DNA of 20,421 nucleotides from Gammaproteobacteria bacterium (GTDB lineage: Bacteria; Pseudomonadota; Gammaproteobacteria; Xanthomonadales; Rhodanobacteraceae). The notes under the pieces are model-generated. The model worked only from the letters and a program-made list of their open reading frames with translations, had not been told where the DNA came from and did no database searches. Of this stretch, positions 16,899-20,421 are shown one piece after another (the first letter of the stretch is position 1; every line of letters begins with the position of its first letter). The stretch is from assembly GCA_005877675.1 (NCBI GenBank), contig VBNZ01000015.1:18428-38848 (forward strand), read 5' to 3'. The translations under genes were made by a program, and so were the position numbers.

Positions 16899-17945
16899 AT
16901 GAGCGCGCAAACGCTGCCGTTTCGTCCACGACGCTGGCTGCGCAACCCGCATGTGCAGTCGATCCTCGCGTCGAGCGGCGTGCGGCGCATGCTGTTGCGC
17001 CAGCGCCATTCGGCCATCGAGGAGGCGGCACAGGAACATATTCTCGACTGCGGCAGCGGCGTGCGGCTGCAGGGATTTCACACACGCCAGACCGTGCTGC
17101 CGCGGACGCGCGCGCTGGCCGTGCTGCTGCACGGCTGGGAAGGCAGCGTGCAATCGGCCTATGTGCTGCATACGGGCGGACGCCTGCTTGACGAAGGTTG
17201 CGATGTGTTCCGCCTCAACTTCCGCGATCATGGCGATACGCATCATCTGAATACGGAGCTGTTCCATTCCTGTCGCATCGATGAGGTGATCGGCGCGCTG
17301 AGCGCGATCGCACGCATGTTTCCCGCGCGCCCGCTGCTTGTCGGCGGCTACTCGCTCGGCGGCAACTTCGCGCTGCGCGTTGCTTTGCGCGCACGCGCGG
17401 CGGGCCTGCCGATTGCCTGGGCGTTCGCGGTATGTCCGCCGGTGAGTCCGTATGCGACCCTGGTCGCGATCGAAAATGCGCCGGCATTCTACGAATACTA
17501 TTTCATGCGCAAGTGGCGCAATTCGCTCAAGCGCAAACAATCCCTTTTTCCACAATTGGATTTGTTCACGCGGCGCGAACTGCACAGCAATCTGCGAGAA
17601 CTCACGCGCAGCATGGTCGAGCGGCATACGCGCTTCGGCACGCTGGAGAACTATCTCGACGGTTACGCCTTGACTGGTGAGCGTCTCGCGGGGCTGGAAG
17701 TGCCGGCGACGATACTTACCGCGCAGGACGATCCGATCATTCCGGTTGCCGATTTCCATCATCTGCAGCTCGCGGCGCAAACCGAGCTGGTGATCGTGCC
17801 GCACGGCGGGCATTGCGGTTTTATCCGCGACGCGAGCTTGCGCAGCTGGGCCGAGGATTTCCTCGTGGAAAGGCTCAACACTATGATGGGTGTTGGTCCC
17901 GATGCCGGCGAGTCCGCCGGCATTGCAGTGGCCACGCAATATTGA
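16899..17945 (+). CDS. YheT-type alpha/beta hydrolase
   Basis: A 348-residue alpha/beta-hydrolase of the YheT/AB-hydrolase-4 group. The N-terminal 'FRPRRWLRNPHVQSILAS' is the family's hallmark. The oxyanion region 'LLHGWEGS' is at 77-83 and the nucleophile elbow 'GYSLGGN' has S152. The acid is D277 or D278 in 'TAQDDPIIP', and the base is H305 in 'PHGGHCGF'. Such proteins are esterases of unknown natural substrate. GAGGA overlaps the preceding plsC stop and gives a good ribosome site for the ATG at 16899, so the two genes are very likely co-translated. The last 20 residues after 'FLVERLN' are a low-complexity tail. Confidence 0.93.
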   Translation: MSAQTLPFRPRRWLRNPHVQSILASSGVRRMLLRQRHSAIEEAAQEHILDCGSGVRLQGFHTRQTVLPRTRALAVLLHGWEGSVQSAYVLHTGGRLLDEGCDVFRLNFRDHGDTHHLNTELFHSCRIDEVIGALSAIARMFPARPLLVGGYSLGGNFALRVALRARAAGLPIAWAFAVCPPVSPYATLVAIENAPAFYEYYFMRKWRNSLKRKQSLFPQLDLFTRRELHSNLRELTRSMVERHTRFGTLENYLDGYALTGERLAGLEVPATILTAQDDPIIPVADFHHLQLAAQTELVIVPHGGHCGFIRDASLRSWAEDFLVERLNTMMGVGPDAGESAGIAVATQY

Positions 17946-17952
17946 AAACATT

Positions 17953-18924
17953 ATGAGCCTTGAATCCATACTCGAACTGCATCGTGGCGGCGCTCTGATC
18001 GCGGCCGAAACCCAATACCGCGACTATCTGACAACGCATCCAGACGACGGCGATGCGCTGCATCTGCTCGGAGTGCTGCGCCAGCAGCGCGGCGACCACG
18101 CCGAAGCGGCCGAGTTGATTCGCCGTGCACTGGCAATCGCGCCGGATCACGCGCCGTTCCATCTTTCGCTCGGCGGCGTGCTATTGCAGACCGCCGATGA
18201 GGCGGACGCGCGCGCGCAATTCGAGCGCGCGATCGAGCTCGATCCGAACCTGGTGGAGGCGCATGCGCTGGTCGGGCATCTGCATCTGCGTGCGGGAGAA
18301 GTCGAAGCCGCCGAAAGCCGGTTTCGCATCGGCCGTCGCGCGGACGACGAGGATCCGATGATCCTGTTCGGGCTGGGCAACGTCTATCTCTCGCGCGGCG
18401 ACGCCGCCAACGCGACGAAGTTTCTGACGCGCGCCGCGGAGGGCAAGCCGGACGATGCCGCCATCCAGTTGAGCCTTGGTCGCGCACTGTTCGAACAGGG
18501 TGCATTCGGTTTCGCCGAGCAGGCTTTCGATAACGCAGTGCGCCTGCGGCCCGATTACAGTCTCGCGCGCCTGTTCCTTGCGCGCGCGCGGTTGCGCCAG
18601 GACAAACTCGACGCGGCGCGCGAAGGTTTTGCCGCGCTCGCAGCCGAGAATCAGCAGGCGTTCGGCGCGAATGCGGGGCTCGGCGACGTCGCGCGCAAGA
18701 AGGACCAGGCGGTGCGCGCGCTCAAGTACTATCGGCGTGCGCTGCAGTTCGATCCCGCGCACGCCGGCGCGCTGCACGCGTGCGCGTGGTGCATGGAGCG
18801 CATGGGCGATCTTGCCGCACCGGACGCGATCGAGTTGCAGCAGCCGCTGGCCGAGCTGCTCACGCGGCTTGGCCACGAAGACGAGGCCCGACAGGTGCGC
18901 GACGCGATCGCCGCACATCGATGA
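17953..18924 (+). CDS. Tetratricopeptide-repeat protein
   Basis: A 323-residue soluble protein with no signal peptide, made of about seven to eight tandem TPR units from residue 18 to about 290. Each is close to 34 residues with the usual G-Y/L-A-F/P spacing (for example 'DALHLLGVLRQQRGDHAEAAELIRRALAIAP' at 34-64 and 'DAAIQLSLGRALFEQGAFGFAEQAFDNAVRLRP'). TPR stacks bind peptides, so it is probably an adaptor or scaffold. The ATG at 17953 is seven bases past the YheT stop; the ribosome site is weak. Its stop overlaps the hydroxylase start (ATGA at 18921), so the two are translationally coupled and may act together. Confidence 0.9.
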   Translation: MSLESILELHRGGALIAAETQYRDYLTTHPDDGDALHLLGVLRQQRGDHAEAAELIRRALAIAPDHAPFHLSLGGVLLQTADEADARAQFERAIELDPNLVEAHALVGHLHLRAGEVEAAESRFRIGRRADDEDPMILFGLGNVYLSRGDAANATKFLTRAAEGKPDDAAIQLSLGRALFEQGAFGFAEQAFDNAVRLRPDYSLARLFLARARLRQDKLDAAREGFAALAAENQQAFGANAGLGDVARKKDQAVRALKYYRRALQFDPAHAGALHACAWCMERMGDLAAPDAIELQQPLAELLTRLGHEDEARQVRDAIAAHR

Positions 18925-20004
18925 ACCCGGCTGCGCCCAGCGCTACCGATATCGATGCGCAATGGCAGATTGCGCGCGCCGCGCTCGAACAAGGACGCGA
19001 TGAGGATGCGCGCGTAGCGCTGACCGAGCTGCTGCGGCTGGATTCCTCGCTGTTCATCCCGCGACTGCATCTGGGCCGTTTGCTCGAAGAGGCCGGACAG
19101 TTCGATGCGGCGGTTGTGCAGTACTTCGGCGCCGTCATGCGCGCGCAGGCGAAAGGCCGCTGGCGCGACGAGGCGACGACCGCACCGGCGCTGCGTGCAA
19201 GCGTGCTGCATGCAATGGACGTGATCGACGCGGAGCGCGCACAGGTGTTTCGTCGCGCGTATGAGCCGCTGCGGGCACAGCATGGCGATGCGCCACTCGC
19301 GCGCGTCGACGAATGCCTCGATATCTATCTGGGCCAGCATCAGGTCGTGTATCCCGATCCGCGCCAGCAACCGAAATTCCTCTACTTCCCCGGCCTGCCG
19401 GCGACGCCGTATTTCGCACGCGAGCTATTCCCGTGGTACGCGGCGCTCGAAAGCGGCGTCGAAGAAATTCGTGCCGAGCTGCGCGCCGTGCTGCACGACG
19501 CGCAGGGCATCGAGCCGTTCCTCAAGTTCAATACCGCCGAGCAGGCGCAGGGCTATCTTGCCGGCACCGATGCGCCGCCGAACTGGGATGCGTTTTTCTT
19601 CTACCGCCACGGCGAACGGCTCGATGCGAACTGCGCGCGCTGCCCGCGTACCGCGGCGATCCTCGATGCATTGCCGCTCGTGCGTATTCGCGAACACGCA
19701 CCGGAAGTGTGCTTCTCGGTACTCACGCCGGGCACGCACATCCTGCCGCATCGCGGCGTGACCAATGTGCGTCTGGTGACGCATCTGCCGCTGATCGTGC
19801 CGGAAAACTGCGTGCTCACCGTCGGCGGCGAGGCGCGCGCATGGCGCGAGGGCGAATGTTTCACCTTCCGGCGCCTCGACGCGCGTCGTGATGCTGATGG
19901 ATTGCTGGAACCCGCACCTGTCGGAGATCGAGCGCGCGGGCGTGAGTCTGCTCGTGGGCGCGATCGGCGACTTCAATCACGCGGCAGGGATCGCGGATAG
20001 CTGA
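18921..20004 (+). pseudogene. Aspartyl/asparaginyl beta-hydroxylase-like protein, deletion and frameshift near the C-terminus
   Basis: Reads as a TPR-plus-hydroxylase protein. Residues about 10-75 form one to two TPR-like helical pairs; the Fe(II)/2-oxoglutarate domain starts around 150. 'LPHRGVTNVRLVTHL' supplies the first iron ligand H277 and the conserved Arg R284. After 'GECFTF' (F316, base 19868) the family requires about 15 residues including 'DDSFEHE', whose His is the second metal ligand. Only 13 bases remain before the proper frame resumes at 19882 with 'RVVMLMDCWNPHLSEIERAGVSLLVGAIGDFNHAAG' and stops at 20004. A net loss of about 32 bases is inferred. As written, translation ends at 20000 with an Arg-rich nonsense tail, and the enzyme could not bind iron normally. 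The ATG overlaps the TPR gene stop. Assembly error is a real alternative. Confidence 0.85.
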
Positions 20005-20012
20005 ATTTGCAC

Positions 20013-20030
20013 TGCGCACAAATAGTGCTA
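20013..20030 (+). promoter_or_regulatory. Probable NtrC-binding site 1 upstream of glnA
   Basis: GCGC (20014-20017) and GTGC (20025-20028) are separated by seven bases, one mismatch from the NtrC (NRI) consensus GCAC-N7-GTGC. Its centre, 20021, is 139 bases upstream of the start of transcription expected from the sigma-54 promoter, and 32 bases (three helical turns) from site 2. Confidence 0.65.
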
Positions 20031-20042
20031 ATTTTGTTCGTT

Positions 20043-20063
20043 ATAGCACCATAGTAGTGCTAT
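20043..20063 (+). promoter_or_regulatory. Probable NtrC-binding site 2 upstream of glnA
   Basis: A perfect dyad: ATAGCAC and GTGCTAT around a seven-base centre, containing GCAC-N7-GTGC, the exact spacing of NtrC sites. The centre at 20053 lies at about -107 from the inferred transcription start. A third GCAC half-site (20077-20080, GCACCAA) may be a weak governor-type site. Confidence 0.8.
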
Positions 20064-20132
20064 TTTATTCTGCTTCGCACCAATATTGAATCTAATTCTT
20101 TGAATATAAAGAGTTAAATTTTCGTCACACGC

Positions 20133-20149
20133 TTGGCACACCGATTGCT
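20133..20149 (+). promoter_or_regulatory. Sigma-54 (-24/-12) promoter of glnA
   Basis: TTGGCACACCGATTGCT matches the sigma-54 consensus TGGCAC-N5-TTGCT, with invariant GG (20135-20136) and GC (20147-20148) exactly ten bases apart. Transcription should start near 20160, leaving a leader of about 29 bases. Together with the upstream NtrC dyads it predicts nitrogen-limitation control. Confidence 0.9.
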
Positions 20150-20188
20150 GAATATGTCCAAACCTATTCGCATTCGGGAGTATTCGCA

Positions 20189-20421
20189 GTGTCAAACGAT
20201 GTGCTCAATCTGATCAAGGACAAGAACGTCGAGTTCGTGGATCTGCGTTTTGCCGACATGCTCGGCAAGCAGCACCACGTGACCTTCCCCGCGCACGCAA
20301 TCGACGAGGGGACATTCGAAGACGGCAAGATGTTCGACGGTTCGAGCATCTCGGGTTGGAAGGGCATCAACGATTCCGACATGGTGCTGATGCCCGACGC
20401 GTCGAGCGCGATCCTCGATCC
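20189..20421 (+). CDS. glnA: Glutamine synthetase type I, N-terminal part
   Basis: The first 77 codons are present; the gene runs off the right edge. Glutamine synthetase condenses glutamate and ammonia using ATP, the entry point of nitrogen assimilation. The GTG start follows CGGGAG with an eight-base spacer. The N-terminal beta-grasp domain is clear: 'VEFVDLRFADMLGKQHHVTFPA' at about 14-35 and the signature 'FDGSSISGWKGI' followed by 'SDMVLMPD' at 49-70. The active-site and adenylylation regions are beyond the window. Regulation is visible upstream: a -24/-12 promoter and two NtrC-type sites. An upstream ATG at 20154 is out of frame. Confidence 0.97.
   Translation, partial: MSNDVLNLIKDKNVEFVDLRFADMLGKQHHVTFPAHAIDEGTFEDGKMFDGSSISGWKGINDSDMVLMPDASSAILD

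Noticed and set aside
17953..18924. TPR protein as part of a defence or toxin system
   Set aside because: No nuclease, NTPase, toxin or mobile-element gene adjoins it; its neighbours are housekeeping-type lipid and hydrolase genes.
20086..20110. Possible sigma-70 promoter (TTGAAT ... TATAAA) upstream of glnA
   Set aside because: The spacer is only 13 bases, well short of the 16-18 needed, while a near-perfect sigma-54 promoter lies just downstream.

Overview
This window is a gene-dense, high-GC stretch of a Gammaproteobacterial chromosome. The trmL/gpsA/secB/membrane-rhodanese block, the hemD-hemX-hemY block, a lysyl-endopeptidase-type secreted protease with C-terminal repeats, and a glnA gene with an NtrC/sigma-54 promoter together fit a Xanthomonadales/Rhodanobacteraceae-like organism. 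That placement is an inference from gene content and composition, not a database match. No tRNA, rRNA, CRISPR array, integrase, transposase or prophage gene was seen.

Layout. (1) 1-4355, minus strand: the first 434 residues of an exported amidohydrolase, which runs off the left edge, and a two-domain M16 zinc metallopeptidase with a signal peptide. (2) 4477-6155, plus strand: a short-chain dehydrogenase, a small exported protein of unknown function, and the tRNA wobble methyltransferase TrmL. (3) 6163-6296: a non-coding imperfect inverted repeat filling the gap between convergent trmL and gpsA. (4) 6299-8376, minus strand: gpsA (broken), secB and a membrane-anchored rhodanese; E. coli has the related order yibN-grxC-secB-gpsA-cysE-trmL, but grxC and cysE are absent here. 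(5) 8438-12223, minus strand: a large secreted lysyl-endopeptidase-like protease, a small lipoprotein and a YiiD-type hotdog protein. (6) 12297-15478, plus strand: hemD-hemX-hemY. (7) 15572-18924, plus strand: a YdiI-like thioesterase, then a tight run of PlsC-type acyltransferase, YheT-type hydrolase and TPR protein, followed with an ATGA overlap by an aspartyl/asparaginyl beta-hydroxylase (broken). (8) 20001-20421: an AT-rich regulatory region and the first 77 codons of glnA.

Main points of interest. Two otherwise well-conserved genes, gpsA and the beta-hydroxylase, each carry a short internal out-of-frame deletion that removes a conserved functional motif while the correct sequence resumes in another frame. 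Either they are genuine recent pseudogenes or the assembly has dropped short GC-rich segments. The glnA upstream region has two NtrC-type dyads 32 bp apart and a well-spaced -24/-12 promoter, giving almost the same geometry as E. coli glnAp2. The 134-bp inverted repeat looks like a dispersed palindromic (MITE/REP-like) element. No convincing new multi-gene defence or mobile system was found. The nearest candidate for something undescribed is the coupled TPR protein plus hydroxylase pair.
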